The notes: a model not told the origin generated them from the letters alone. A stretch of DNA of 64,000 bases from Mariniblastus sp. (GCA_022447555.1 JAKVBF010000002.1:214625-278624); one strand, 5' to 3'. Positions 20,396-29,129 are shown, counted from the first letter of the stretch. Numbers and translations: made by a program.

Positions 20396-21436
20396 TCAAA
20401 TTTCCTTCCGAGAATCCGGAAACAACTCACTCGGATCAGGATCTGCTGGTTTTTCGGTACCCAAATGAGCGTGCCCCTTGACTGTCGCAACACGCCCACG
20501 AGGGGTCCTCATGATCAACTCGGTTCGCAACAAAAAAGGTTCGATTTCGTCCACCAGGGTATCCGCTGATGCATTCATCGTCGCAGCAATGGTTTCCGCG
20601 CCCACGGGACCGCCCATACAAACTCTTACCAATGTTTCCAAGTATCGAATATCCTGTCGATCCAACCCCAATTCGTCAATTTGCGCCATTTTCAAAGCGG
20701 ACTTCGCTACCTCCGCAGTGATCACACCATCTGCGCGACTTTGAGCATAGTCTCGCACCCATCGCAGGCGATTGTTTGCAACTCGAGGTGTATTCCGGCT
20801 TCGACTGGCAATTTCCGATGCCGCCGATTCATCGATATCGATATTTAATTTCGCCGCATTCTTTTTGACGATCACGGTCAATTCTTCCAATGAATAGAAA
20901 TCCAAATGCTCGCGAATTTGAAAACGATCCCGCAAAGGCCCGGTCAACATTCCAGCTCGCGTGGTTGCTCCGATCAATGTAAATGGGCTGAGTTTCATAT
21001 TGTGCGTCCGCGCGTTGATTCCATCACCAATAATGAGATCAATTCTAAAATCTTCCATTGCCGTATACAAATACTCCTCGACCGCTTTCGGGACGCGGTG
21101 AATTTCATCGATAAACAACACTTGATGTTTTTTAAGATTGGTCAGGCTCGGCACCAGATCCTTGGGAGCCTTAAGACTGGGACCCGCGAGGAAATCAACC
21201 GGGACATCCATCTCATTTGGAATGCAATGGGCAAAGGTGGTTTTACCGAGTCCGGGCGGACCATCAAACAGGATATGGCCCAAAACATCTTTTCGTTTTT
21301 TGGCTGCTTCAATCGCAATCCGCAATCGTTCAATCACCCGTTTCTGACCGATCATCTCGCTCATTCGGGAGGGACGTAACTTGGGATCATCATCTTCGGG
21401 ATTAGGAGCATTCGAAAGAATTTTTTCGCGCGACAT
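20396..21436 (-). CDS. ruvB: Holliday junction branch-migration helicase RuvB
   Basis: A 346-residue AAA+ ATPase of normal RuvB length. It has LRPSRMSEMIGQKRVIERL at the start, Walker A DGPPGLGKTTFAHCI near residue 58, Walker B VLFIDEIHRV, sensor IGATTRAG and the arginine-finger region PLRDRFQI. The C-terminal winged helix has YLETLVRVCMGGPVGAETIA and RTPRGRVAT. With RuvA and RuvC (not in the window) it drives branch migration at recombination junctions. It stands alone, 191 bases upstream of fabD. Confidence 0.97.
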   Translation of the reverse strand: MSREKILSNAPNPEDDDPKLRPSRMSEMIGQKRVIERLRIAIEAAKKRKDVLGHILFDGPPGLGKTTFAHCIPNEMDVPVDFLAGPSLKAPKDLVPSLTNLKKHQVLFIDEIHRVPKAVEEYLYTAMEDFRIDLIIGDGINARTHNMKLSPFTLIGATTRAGMLTGPLRDRFQIREHLDFYSLEELTVIVKKNAAKLNIDIDESAASEIASRSRNTPRVANNRLRWVRDYAQSRADGVITAEVAKSALKMAQIDELGLDRQDIRYLETLVRVCMGGPVGAETIAATMNASADTLVDEIEPFLLRTELIMRTPRGRVATVKGHAHLGTEKPADPDPSELFPDSRKEI

Positions 21437-21703
21437 AACTTAAAACTTTATAGCTGAACGTTTTTCAAACTATAGCAGAGTCGGTCTGACTTCGCCTAGC
21501 TCCATCGTCTTCGCCAAGTTGCCGTTTGTAGGGTCCTGAGGCTACGAATTTTCCTCAAGGACCGCAAAAAATGGATCTCGGCCTCGAATTCCACCGGGGA
21601 TTCAAACAGAATGGTCTTTAGGGGCTGCTAGGGGAATCTGAAATCACCGTTTGAGCATCCCTAACAATTTCCATGCTGAATTCATTTTACCCCCCACATC
21701 CAT

Positions 21704-23134
21704 ATGGCCCAATCTCGAAGTCGAACGCCGTCCGTCGCGAAGCTCGTCGAAGGATCTTCAGCAATTTGTTACCTGATGAATTTGAATTTTGAGATTCTTT
21801 ACGCCAATCAATCCTGCGCTGAATGGGTCGGAATACCTCAAGAAAAATTGATTGGATTGAGATGTGTTTACTCGTCTACTGAACTGAACAATCACTTGAA
21901 AAACCGTATCCGAGGATTGTGCCCACCACCCTCGTTGTTAACCGGGCAATCCGCAAACGCAACGATTTCCCGCCAGCACGAAAAAGAAACCCACTATCGA
22001 TCGGCTTTTTTCACCCGATTGGACGATCGACTGCCTGAATCCAAGCAGGTTATTTTAGCGATCGCAGACTCGTCTAACCTACTGGATCTTGACTCCCAGA
22101 ACGGTCTGGCCAGTAAAAAACTCCACGATACATTAGCCGCTCTCAGTGACGAACTAAACGCCGCCCATACAATGACCCATCTGGTCGGCCAGTCATCGGC
22201 TGCGATACGCATGCGTCGTCAGGCCCAAATCGCCATCGAATGCCAAGCAGATCTGCTCATTGAAGGTCCAACCGGAACAGGTAAAGCACATCTCGCTCAG
22301 ATCATTTTCAATGAACGTCGAAAATCTGAAGACCAACTAGTAACTCTTGAGGGCGCCTTAGTTGATCGGGCAATACTACAAAAGAAAATCAAGAATTGGG
22401 TGTATGATCAACAAGGCAGCGCCGGTCGAGACTGGTTGCTGATCTTAAATATTGACCAGCTTAGTCCCGCAGCTCAGGAGGAACTCTATGGTTTCACCCA
22501 ATTGCCTAATTTTCGCTTACGGATCATCGCTACCAGTTCGCACTCTCTGTTGGAACTGGCTGCTTCAGGTCGTTTTCTATCCAAGCTGGCATTCTACCTA
22601 ACGACTATGGTGCTTCAAACGACGGCACTTTCAGAACGGATAGCCGACCTACCGCTTTTAGTGCAAGCCTTTATCGAGGAACGAAACGCCCAAGCCACAA
22701 AACAGATTGGCGGCTGTTCCAAGGAAGCCTTAGAAATGTTGGCCCAATGCCGATGGCATCGAAATATCGACCAACTTAAGGAAGCCGTTTTCTTGGCTTG
22801 GGACAACGCGACCGCTACCACACTGCAGAGCCACGATTTTCCGGAGGAGGTCCAGCAGTTGGGTCGGGCAACTCAATTTGAATCCAGAACTGATGTGCAA
22901 ATTGAGCTCGAATCTTATCTGGAGTCGATCGAGCAACGGTTGATTGCAAGGGCCCTTCACCGGGCAAAGGGAAATAAATCCAAAGCGGCCAAGTTATTAG
23001 GCTTGAATCGCGCTAAACTATTGAGGCGCCTAAACCATTTTAATCTGGAAGAGAGGACGGGCTTGAAAGGCGATCATGTCGTTGATTCCTCTGCGTTCCT
23101 CGAATCGGACAAAGATGATGAGGCCCAATCATGA
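21704..23134 (+). CDS. Degenerate NtrC-like regulator (PAS, inactive-looking AAA+, Fis-type HTH)
   Basis: A 476-residue protein with the layout of a bacterial enhancer-binding protein. Residues about 15-125 look like a PAS domain. Residues about 160-370 are a shortened AAA+ domain, and about 405-445 a Fis-type helix-turn-helix (ARALHRAKGNKSKAAKLLGL). The AAA+ core is altered: Walker A is GPTGTGKA at 188-195, with Ala where Thr or Ser coordinates Mg2+. Walker B reads LLILNIDQL (Asp-Gln rather than Asp-Glu). The GAFTGA sigma-54 contact loop is absent. It may bind DNA without activating sigma-54 (inference). Its stop overlaps the next gene by four bases. Confidence 0.8.
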   Translation: MAQSRSRTPSVAKLVEGSSAICYLMNLNFEILYANQSCAEWVGIPQEKLIGLRCVYSSTELNNHLKNRIRGLCPPPSLLTGQSANATISRQHEKETHYRSAFFTRLDDRLPESKQVILAIADSSNLLDLDSQNGLASKKLHDTLAALSDELNAAHTMTHLVGQSSAAIRMRRQAQIAIECQADLLIEGPTGTGKAHLAQIIFNERRKSEDQLVTLEGALVDRAILQKKIKNWVYDQQGSAGRDWLLILNIDQLSPAAQEELYGFTQLPNFRLRIIATSSHSLLELAASGRFLSKLAFYLTTMVLQTTALSERIADLPLLVQAFIEERNAQATKQIGGCSKEALEMLAQCRWHRNIDQLKEAVFLAWDNATATTLQSHDFPEEVQQLGRATQFESRTDVQIELESYLESIEQRLIARALHRAKGNKSKAAKLLGLNRAKLLRRLNHFNLEERTGLKGDHVVDSSAFLESDKDDEAQS

Positions 23135-23616
23135 ATCCCCCTCTTTTCGAACGCAAACCCCCCGTTGCCATTCTTGAATCGACGGGAAAGTGGCAAACCA
23201 CTATCAATCTTAATTACCCGCAAATCCGTGCCCAACGAGTGCTGGATTTAAGGCATCTTTCCAGTGAAATACGTTGCACAACCGGGTTGATTGCAGTTAT
23301 CGAGCTGACAACCGACAAAGACAATCTTTGGGAACGGCTCAAATTTGCCGGATTCAACGCTTCGAACCCCAATCAAGCATGTTTCGTCGGCGTTGTAGAC
23401 GATAGACTGTCAGATTTCGAGCGAGAGCTTAACCGGTTCGGTTTTCGCGAAGTATACAACAATCTATTCCAATTAGCCAATTTTCGTGGGCTTTATGAAA
23501 AGCAGTGCCAAAGAGTTCAATGGCCCAATACCAGTATCGAGCGGCAAGTTGAAACCAATCTGCCTTGGCCAATCGTTAGCCGCCACAGCGTGGAACCAAA
23601 AAATTTACAACGATAA
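23131..23616 (+). CDS. Unknown protein coupled to the degenerate regulator
   Basis: A 161-residue protein that I do not recognise. It starts inside the upstream stop codon (ATGA overlap), implying coupled translation with the regulator. The sequence is soluble, mixed alpha/beta: LDLRHLSSEIRCTTGLIAVIEL suggests a strand-helix-strand core, followed by WERLKFAGFNASNP and FERELNRFGFREVYNN. No metal or catalytic motif is apparent. By context it may be a partner of the regulator. Confidence 0.65.
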   Translation: MNPPLFERKPPVAILESTGKWQTTINLNYPQIRAQRVLDLRHLSSEIRCTTGLIAVIELTTDKDNLWERLKFAGFNASNPNQACFVGVVDDRLSDFERELNRFGFREVYNNLFQLANFRGLYEKQCQRVQWPNTSIERQVETNLPWPIVSRHSVEPKNLQR

Positions 23617-23621
23617 GCAAA

Positions 23622-24713
23622 GTGAACAATCGCATGGGTATTAATTCGGACATCGAAAAGCTGATCCTGACTCAACTGCAGGATGTAAAAGATCCTGAAA
23701 CCGGCCGAAGTATTGCCAAGTCAAAGCAGATTCACGAAGTCAACGAAATCGACGGCGAGATTCAAGTCAAAGTGGGAATGACTAGTTTCGCGTCGCCTGT
23801 CAAGCAAGACTTCCATCAATCGGTCGAAGAAGCGGTCCGGCGAGCCTGCCCCGAACGAAAAATTTCCGTGACAATCGCTCATCACGACCGCCCTGCGCAA
23901 CCCATGGGTACGGTGGGACTAACCGCAAAGGCCGTAATCGCAGTAGGATCGGGCAAAGGCGGAGTAGGGAAAAGCACTTCAGCCACTTGCTTGGCGATGG
24001 CCCTGCAGCGTTCCGGCTGTCGCGTTGGCCTATTGGATGCCGATGTCTATGGCCCGAGTATCCCCCACCTGACAGGGGTGCGTGGCCAAGTCACCAAAGC
24101 AGACGATAAGATTGGCCCCCTCGACTTTAACGGCATACCCTTGATTAGCATCGGTTTTATGGTCCCTCCTGACCAGGCCGTTATCTGGCGTGGACCCATG
24201 TTGCACTCTGCCGTAACGACCTTCGTTCGTGACGTCGCATGGGGTAACCTCGACTACCTGATCATCGATATGCCACCAGGCACCGGCGACATTGCTTTAT
24301 CGCTCTCTCAATTACTACCTATCACTGGAACCGTGATTGTTTGCACGCCGCAAGAAGTTGCCTTGATTGACGCCATCAAAGCCGTCGCCATGTTTGAGAA
24401 GGTCAACATCCCGATTATTGGAATGATTGAAAACATGAGCAGCTTCATCTGCCCCGACACGGGAAAACAGTACGACATCTTTGGCAAAGGTGGCGCCAAA
24501 ACTTATGCCGAGCAGGCCCAATTACCCTTCCTAGGTGAAATCCCTATCAACATCCAAATGAGAGAGCGGGGTGACGAGGGAGCCATGGGGGCGAACTTCG
24601 ACGATCCTCAGGTGGCACCCTACCTAGAAAAAATTGCTTACCAGTTGGTCAAACACCTATCGCAGCAGGCCGCGGCCAAGCCGGTTCAGCCGCAGCTACC
24701 TGTATTGGGATAA
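23622..24713 (+). CDS. mrp: Mrp/ApbC-type iron-sulfur cluster carrier ATPase
   Basis: A 363-residue Mrp/NBP35-family P-loop ATPase. Residues 1-95 form the MIP18/DUF59-like domain (ILTQLQDVKDPETGRSI). The deviant Walker A is GSGKGGVGKSTSATCL near residue 112. YLIIDMPPGTGDIALSLSQ is the Walker B/switch region. The cluster-ligand segment is SSFICPDTGKQYDIFGKGG, with only one Cys of the CxxC pair, a variant also seen in other bacteria. It transfers Fe-S clusters to apo-proteins in the cytoplasm. The start is a GTG at 23622; an ATG four codons later (23634) is equally possible, with no clear ribosome-binding site for either. Confidence 0.92.
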   Translation: MNNRMGINSDIEKLILTQLQDVKDPETGRSIAKSKQIHEVNEIDGEIQVKVGMTSFASPVKQDFHQSVEEAVRRACPERKISVTIAHHDRPAQPMGTVGLTAKAVIAVGSGKGGVGKSTSATCLAMALQRSGCRVGLLDADVYGPSIPHLTGVRGQVTKADDKIGPLDFNGIPLISIGFMVPPDQAVIWRGPMLHSAVTTFVRDVAWGNLDYLIIDMPPGTGDIALSLSQLLPITGTVIVCTPQEVALIDAIKAVAMFEKVNIPIIGMIENMSSFICPDTGKQYDIFGKGGAKTYAEQAQLPFLGEIPINIQMRERGDEGAMGANFDDPQVAPYLEKIAYQLVKHLSQQAAAKPVQPQLPVLG

Positions 24714-24734
24714 AATCTTAGAATTTACGACTCT

Positions 24735-24803
24735 AAAAAAAGGCCCGCCAAGTTCTCACCTGTCGGGCGGCGCAAAAAGCTAGGGTCACCGTTTGGCGAC
24801 CCT
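24735..24803 (-). terminator. Paired hairpins forming a terminator for the H1-like gene
   Basis: Two hairpins lie between convergent genes. AGGGTC/GACCCT (24782-24803, with an inner CC/GG pair) is followed on the minus strand by a five-T run three bases away. GCCCG/CGGGC (24743-24768) is followed on the minus strand by CTTTTTTT. Both fit intrinsic termination of the leftward gene; they may also end mrp transcripts. Confidence 0.65.
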
Positions 24804-24830
24804 TTCTCGTTGTTTCGTAGGCGAAAGCAA

Positions 24831-25118
24831 TTACTTCTTACGCTTAGCTTTTGCTTTCTTCTTAGCTACTTTCTTCTTAGCTACTTTCTTCTTAGCTACT
24901 TTCTTCTTAGCTTTTTTCTTAGTAGCTTTCTTCTTCGTAGCTTTTTTCTTAGTAGCTTTTTTCTTCGCTACTTTTTTCTTGCCAGCTTTTTTCTTAGTAA
25001 CCTTCTTCTTGGCTACCTTCTTTTTAGCTGCCTTCTTTTTACCACTTTTTTTAGCGGCTTTCTTCTTCACGACTTTTTTGGCTGCCTTTTTCTTGGCTGC
25101 CTTTTTCTTCTTGGCCAC
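24831..25118 (-). CDS. Histone H1-like lysine/alanine-repeat protein
   Basis: A 95-residue protein made almost wholly of Lys, Ala, Val and Thr in repeats of the AAKKK/VAKKK/ATKKK type, resembling the C-terminal tail of histone H1 and the AlgP/Hc-like bacterial DNA-binding proteins. I start it at the GTG at 25118 because GGAGG lies eight bases upstream; a longer TTG-initiated frame from 25160 would place that site inside the gene. At the DNA level there are near-perfect repeats of about 15 bases, which can expand or contract. Nucleoid compaction is the likely role (inference). It ends at paired terminator hairpins. Confidence 0.82.
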   Translation of the reverse strand: MAKKKKAAKKKAAKKVVKKKAAKKSGKKKAAKKKVAKKKVTKKKAGKKKVAKKKATKKKATKKKATKKKAKKKVAKKKVAKKKVAKKKAKAKRKK

Positions 25119-25999
25119 AGATGCGTCCTCCGTAAATAGCCTTTGGGAACTCCCTCTCAAGCCTTACTACAACCTTTGAGCCAGTTCTCCAACAAGAAAG
25201 ATTAAACGTTCAATCGCCGGTCTCATCTTAACAACTCGTTCGAAGAAATCCCTGACGTATGCCAGTGTTCCTTCTTGCGAAAGTCCTCAAAAAAATTCCG
25301 ACGCGTAAGTTGTAGAGAACTGAGTTTTTTTTTCAATATTATTTCCTGCTTTTTTTCCCACCCCAACCATCTAAAGGGGAGAGTCGTGGTTTCAAAAATA
25401 ACCAAACACGTAAAACTTTAGGCCATTTCGCTAAAACCAAATAAAATTGTTCAAAAAATCAACTGCAACGAGTTGCAAATATTCAATCGTAAAGAAGGAG
25501 GACTAAAAATTGCTTTGGCAACAGTGATAAAACCATCAGGGACGGGTTCTAAAACCGTTTGCTTCCCCTGTAAGACCCAACCTCACGGTCTTTCAGCGAG
25601 GCGTTCAGAAACTCGAACGATTGGAAAACAACAACGTTTACCGAAGTTTTTTCGTCGAATCAGTTTTTAACGGAAGTCGACAAAAGGCAAAAACCAGCAT
25701 TCGCGACCATTCGCTTCTTTTCCTTCGGTTCGCCGGGCAACACCGCATAGAACGCTCTACAAAGATCTCGGAACCGGGCAAAACAAGTACCTATGAAAAG
25801 TTCAGAATAGTGAAAAACGCTCTTCAACCCATTAAAACAGCCGTCCGCTGCCATGATTTGGATGCGCTTTTTAAGGTTCCGAGAACACAACAAAAAAAAA
25901 CGTTTTTTTTTGTTTTTTTTATTCGGAAGAGAGTTTAAACGCTTTCAATACTGCGAACCTAGTTGAAAAACCAGTTCTTGTTAGTTCAAGACCAACGCG
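25119..25999. other. Long AT-rich intergenic region
   Basis: About 880 bases with no supported gene between the H1-like gene and the M50 protease gene. It has many homopolymer runs of A and T. A perfect 26-base palindrome (AAC-A9-C / G-T9-GTT) is centred at 25901/25902, followed by a T8 run. Short open frames on both strands look non-coding by composition. It may hold a long upstream control region of the H1-like gene or a non-coding RNA, but I cannot show either. Confidence 0.5.
25889..25914. repeat. Perfect 26-base A/T palindrome
   Basis: The left arm AACAAAAAAAAAC and right arm GTTTTTTTTTGTT are exact reverse complements with no loop. Seven more bases of T-rich sequence follow on the plus strand. 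It could form a weak hairpin followed by a T-run or be a protein-binding site; no gene ends just before it on the plus strand. Confidence 0.8.
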
Positions 26000-26806
26000 T
26001 TACCAAGTTCGGCCACCGCCCATCCCACCACTCATTTGTTTGAGCGTCATGTAATTGGACCACGCCATGAAACCAAAAAAAATCGCGATGAAGCGATCCT
26101 CTCGAAAATTCAAAACCGCAATGACCGCCGCGACGCCAATCGAAAACATAATGCTGAAACGCGTCCCGTTATAAGCGTCGTATTTTAAAAAAAGCTGCCG
26201 CGCGACCTGGCCGCCATCCAAAGGATAAACCGGGGCCAGATTGAGAACATTAATGAAAACATTCGCAAACAAGCTGACATTCAATATCATCCGAATCGTG
26301 TTGACTTGTCCGGATTCCGCGAAAACAGATTCTTGCAAATCCACGAACAACAATGGCAACAAACCGCGCTGCTCATAGACCAACTTTCCACCAGTCGAGT
26401 AGATCAAAGCAACGAGCAAACCCGCGAAGAGAAAACCAAAACACGGACCGGCCAGCGAAATGATGATCTGCTGATTTGACCCGATCGACGCACTTCGGCG
26501 GTGGCTCCAGGCACTCCCTCCCTGGTCGGGGATTGCAAGTCCTCCCATCCAATAAATCACGATTCTTGATGCTTGTCCAAAATATTGAAATGCGGCGGCG
26601 TGCCCGAGTTCATGAACCAGAATTGAAACAAAAAAGATCACGATCAAGAACAACAGCATGACACCGGCATTGATTGCGGGATTCTGCAATAAGCCAGCAC
26701 CCAAAAGTAAAGGCAACACCAAGAACGCTGGGTGAACACGAACCGGAAATCCGAACAACGAAAAATTCAGGTCATATGGGGTGCGACTCGGCTCCGCAAG
26801 AAACAA
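26000..26806 (-). CDS. M50-type membrane metalloprotease (site-2 protease family)
   Basis: A 268-residue integral membrane protein. The zinc motif HELGH is in ILVHELGHAAAFQYFG, and the second metal motif is in LNLAPVYPLDGGQVAR (N-x-PxxPLDGG). About six membrane helices surround them (for example 27-42, 47-66, 110-130, 175-195 and 215-235). This fits the compact S2P subgroup without a PDZ domain that cleaves membrane-embedded substrates. The start is a TTG at 26806 with GAGG seven bases upstream. The substrate is unknown. It stands between the AT-rich gap and lpxB. Confidence 0.88.
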   Translation of the reverse strand: MFLAEPSRTPYDLNFSLFGFPVRVHPAFLVLPLLLGAGLLQNPAINAGVMLLFLIVIFFVSILVHELGHAAAFQYFGQASRIVIYWMGGLAIPDQGGSAWSHRRSASIGSNQQIIISLAGPCFGFLFAGLLVALIYSTGGKLVYEQRGLLPLLFVDLQESVFAESGQVNTIRMILNVSLFANVFINVLNLAPVYPLDGGQVARQLFLKYDAYNGTRFSIMFSIGVAAVIAVLNFREDRFIAIFFGFMAWSNYMTLKQMSGGMGGGRTW

Positions 26807-26967
26807 TGGACTACCTCAAGGAAGAAGGGATTCAAAAGGAACAGCAATGACCGCCGATCGCGGCAACGTTTACGAAACAGTTTACCACATTTAAACAGCT
26901 GGCCCGTCACAGAAATACGAGCTAACGGGTAACACTTAACGTGCAGGCGATCGCAACGCGGTTGACT

Positions 26968-28179
26968 TCAGGCTGCCGACGTACCCTTCATCTCGGTTTT
27001 GGGGTCGATCACGGTCATTAGATAATCAGCAGCGCGCTCGGTCGCTCCGGGCTGAACGTAACGTTGAGCAATGGTATTCAACTCCTGCCTCTTCTGCTCC
27101 AAAAGACGAGGCTCCCGCAGCCAATCATTTAAGGCGCGGGCGAGACGTTCGGGGCAGTCAACTCGGGTTAAAAACTCTGGCATCGGCGCAGGTTCAGCGC
27201 CCGGTTTCTCAGGATGGTAAACACGAACCGCTTTCCGCTTTATATCATGGCAGGCAATCAGATTTACCAATGTGATGTATTTACAGCGGAGAAATATCGA
27301 TTGCAAAAACATTACCAATCTTGAGACCTTGTAAACAATGACCGTAGGTTTTCGGTGAAATAGCAACTCGAGTGAAACTGATCCGCTGCATGCGAGGCAG
27401 AGATCAGCCATCCGCATCAACTCCGGCGTCCGCCCGACAAAACAGCGAACATCGCAACGCATTTTATCTGCTAATATTTGAGCTTGCTCCAAATGCGTTT
27501 GGCTATAGCAAGCTACCATGACATTTAGGTCAGGGTGATGTCGCTTCAGCAGAGTGCTGGTATCCAGCATCATCTCCAAGTGGCGTTCAATTTCCAAATC
27601 TCGGGAACCTGGCAATAACACCAACGAACGACCTGACGACTGGTGTTGTTCTATAAAACCTTCATCATATTGCTGACTGAATAGCTGGTCAAAATAAGGA
27701 TGTCCAATATAAGTCGCCTGACATCCACGTTCTGAAAACCAGTCAACTTCGAACGGTAATTTACACAGGACGTGGTCAACCAGTCGGCGGAGCTTTTTGA
27801 TCCGCCACGGCGCCCACGCCCACATCTGAGGTACGCCGTAATAGAAAACGGGAATCCCATGTTTTTTTGCCTTGCGTGCAATCCACCAATTGAAACCTGA
27901 GAAATCGATCAACACCACTGCATCGACCTGATGTTTTCCAAAATACCGATCTGCCTCACCAATCAGAACTAGGAACGTCTTCAGATTCTTGAGCGCGCCA
28001 GCCAAGAACATGACCGCCAACTGTGTCAGGTCGTAAATTAAATTACAGCCCGCTGCCGCCATTTTTGGCCCGCCAAATCCAACGCACTCAACATCCGATG
28101 AGCGCCGTTGTAGATGCCGAATCAAATTGGACGCATGCAGATCGCCACTGGGTTCGCCAACCGAGAAAAAAATTCGCAT
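26968..28179 (-). CDS. lpxB: Lipid-A-disaccharide synthase
   Basis: A 403-residue GT19-family glycosyltransferase that joins UDP-2,3-diacylglucosamine and lipid X to form the lipid A disaccharide at the inner membrane. The start MRIFFSVGEPSGDLHASNLI carries the GE-SGD motif. FVLIDFSGFNW-like, YYGVPQMWAWAPWRIKKL, LPFEVDWF, YIGHPYFD and LLPGSRDLEIERHL motifs follow. ACSGSVSLELLFHRKP and VYKVSRLV are near the C-terminus. I use the ATG at 28179 (AAGG just upstream); an upstream in-frame start at 28272 would lie next to the preceding gene's terminator. It shows that the organism makes lipid A. Confidence 0.94.
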   Translation of the reverse strand: MRIFFSVGEPSGDLHASNLIRHLQRRSSDVECVGFGGPKMAAAGCNLIYDLTQLAVMFLAGALKNLKTFLVLIGEADRYFGKHQVDAVVLIDFSGFNWWIARKAKKHGIPVFYYGVPQMWAWAPWRIKKLRRLVDHVLCKLPFEVDWFSERGCQATYIGHPYFDQLFSQQYDEGFIEQHQSSGRSLVLLPGSRDLEIERHLEMMLDTSTLLKRHHPDLNVMVACYSQTHLEQAQILADKMRCDVRCFVGRTPELMRMADLCLACSGSVSLELLFHRKPTVIVYKVSRLVMFLQSIFLRCKYITLVNLIACHDIKRKAVRVYHPEKPGAEPAPMPEFLTRVDCPERLARALNDWLREPRLLEQKRQELNTIAQRYVQPGATERAADYLMTVIDPKTEMKGTSAA

Positions 28180-28278
28180 CCTTGCCGCCTTTAAACATAT
28201 CGGACCTTCAAAGTATGCCCGTTTTGCGCATTGGAAAACAGACCAATCCACGCCTCCAGCCAGTGCAGGCATAAAAAA

Positions 28279-28301
28279 AGCCCGCCAATAAACGGCGGGC
28301 T
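28279..28301 (-). terminator. Intrinsic terminator of the YHS-protein gene
   Basis: AGCCCGCC pairs perfectly with GGCGGGCT (eight base pairs) around a seven-base loop. On the minus strand it is followed at once by TTTTTTT. It lies 19 bases after the stop of the leftward gene ending at 28320 and before lpxB. The plus strand also has a T-run a few bases after the stem. Confidence 0.9.
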
Positions 28302-28319
28302 CTCTATTTTTTCATACCG

Positions 28320-29129
28320 TTAGTTTTTTTCAAAACCTTTGGCAAATGATTTATCTGAAAAAACGAGGCCCGATTTGGCTGCGTCATTCGCTTGACCGTC
28401 AACCTTGTTGACACAGTTTCCGCAACACAATTTCACCTCAATACCGCTGACCGACACCACCTGCTCGTCATCCATATCGCCACCGGACAAAGGACAAGCC
28501 GTTTGCTTGTATTGACCTGTGGCAACCAGTTGCTGGTTGGCCTTATCGGCGAACTTTTCGGGATTCTTCGTAAATTTCCCCACGCAACCTTTGCAACAAA
28601 AGAATACTTTACCGCCCTTATAGTCGACCGCGTATTTGGCTTTCACGCCTTTGGCAGGCATCAACATGCACTGAACGCCCGCAAGGTCGATCTTCTGTTT
28701 TAGTTTGAAGGCTCTGGAAAACGACTTTTGGTTAAAAACCATATTAGCCTGGGCAGCCAAGTCCGTGGCGGATTCAACCTTTTCCATCTCTTTTTTGTTA
28801 CAGAAACAAACCTTCACACCACCTACGTTTGTCGACGCGTCTTCAGCACACTTGCCGCCAAACGGACAGGTAACCTGAACATACTGTCCCGTTAGCGCGA
28901 GTTGATGATTGGCTTTGACCGTAAATTTATTTGCATCTGCATCAAACTTGGCTTTGCAGTTACCGCAACAAAAATAGACCTTGCCGTCAAGATAATTAGA
29001 ACTTTTCCCGGCCTTGGCTGCTGCGTTACCATTAACGATGCATTTAACCCCCGTCAAATCTGGCCCGTCTTGCGGGGCCGCCTCTAACGCCGTACCCGCC
29101 ATCATTAGCATTGCAATCAACAACTTCAT
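28320..29129 (-). CDS. Secreted YHS/TRASH-like multi-cysteine metal-binding protein
   Basis: A 269-residue protein from the ATG at 29129, which has GGAG seven bases upstream, with a signal peptide (MKLLIAMLMMAGTALEA). The mature protein has repeated YHS-like modules: VYFCCGNCKAKF, VCFCNKKE, VFFCCKGCVGKF and VKLCCGNCVNKV, each with the CC-x-x-C or C-x-C pattern, and partner segments GVKCIVNG, QVTCPFGGK, GVQCMLMP and QTACPLSGG. So there appear to be two tandem double modules. Such TRASH/YHS domains bind soft metals (copper, zinc or similar), and the protein is probably periplasmic. It is ended by a strong terminator. Confidence 0.85.
   Translation of the reverse strand: MKLLIAMLMMAGTALEAAPQDGPDLTGVKCIVNGNAAAKAGKSSNYLDGKVYFCCGNCKAKFDADANKFTVKANHQLALTGQYVQVTCPFGGKCAEDASTNVGGVKVCFCNKKEMEKVESATDLAAQANMVFNQKSFSRAFKLKQKIDLAGVQCMLMPAKGVKAKYAVDYKGGKVFFCCKGCVGKFTKNPEKFADKANQQLVATGQYKQTACPLSGGDMDDEQVVSVSGIEVKLCCGNCVNKVDGQANDAAKSGLVFSDKSFAKGFEKN

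Noticed and set aside
24420..24480. Loss of the second Cys of the Mrp CxxC as a sign of inactivation
   Set aside because: The CPDTGK variant with one Cys is familiar from other bacterial Mrp proteins, so it is not exceptional.
24840..25080. CRISPR-like or satellite repeat array
   Set aside because: The repeats are inside a coding frame, have no spacers of equal size, and encode lysine-rich units.
24793..25179. A hydrophobic Phe/Leu-repeat open frame opposite the H1-like gene
   Set aside because: It is the complement of the AAKKK repeats (TTCTTC runs); the H1-like strand has the ribosome-binding site and terminators.
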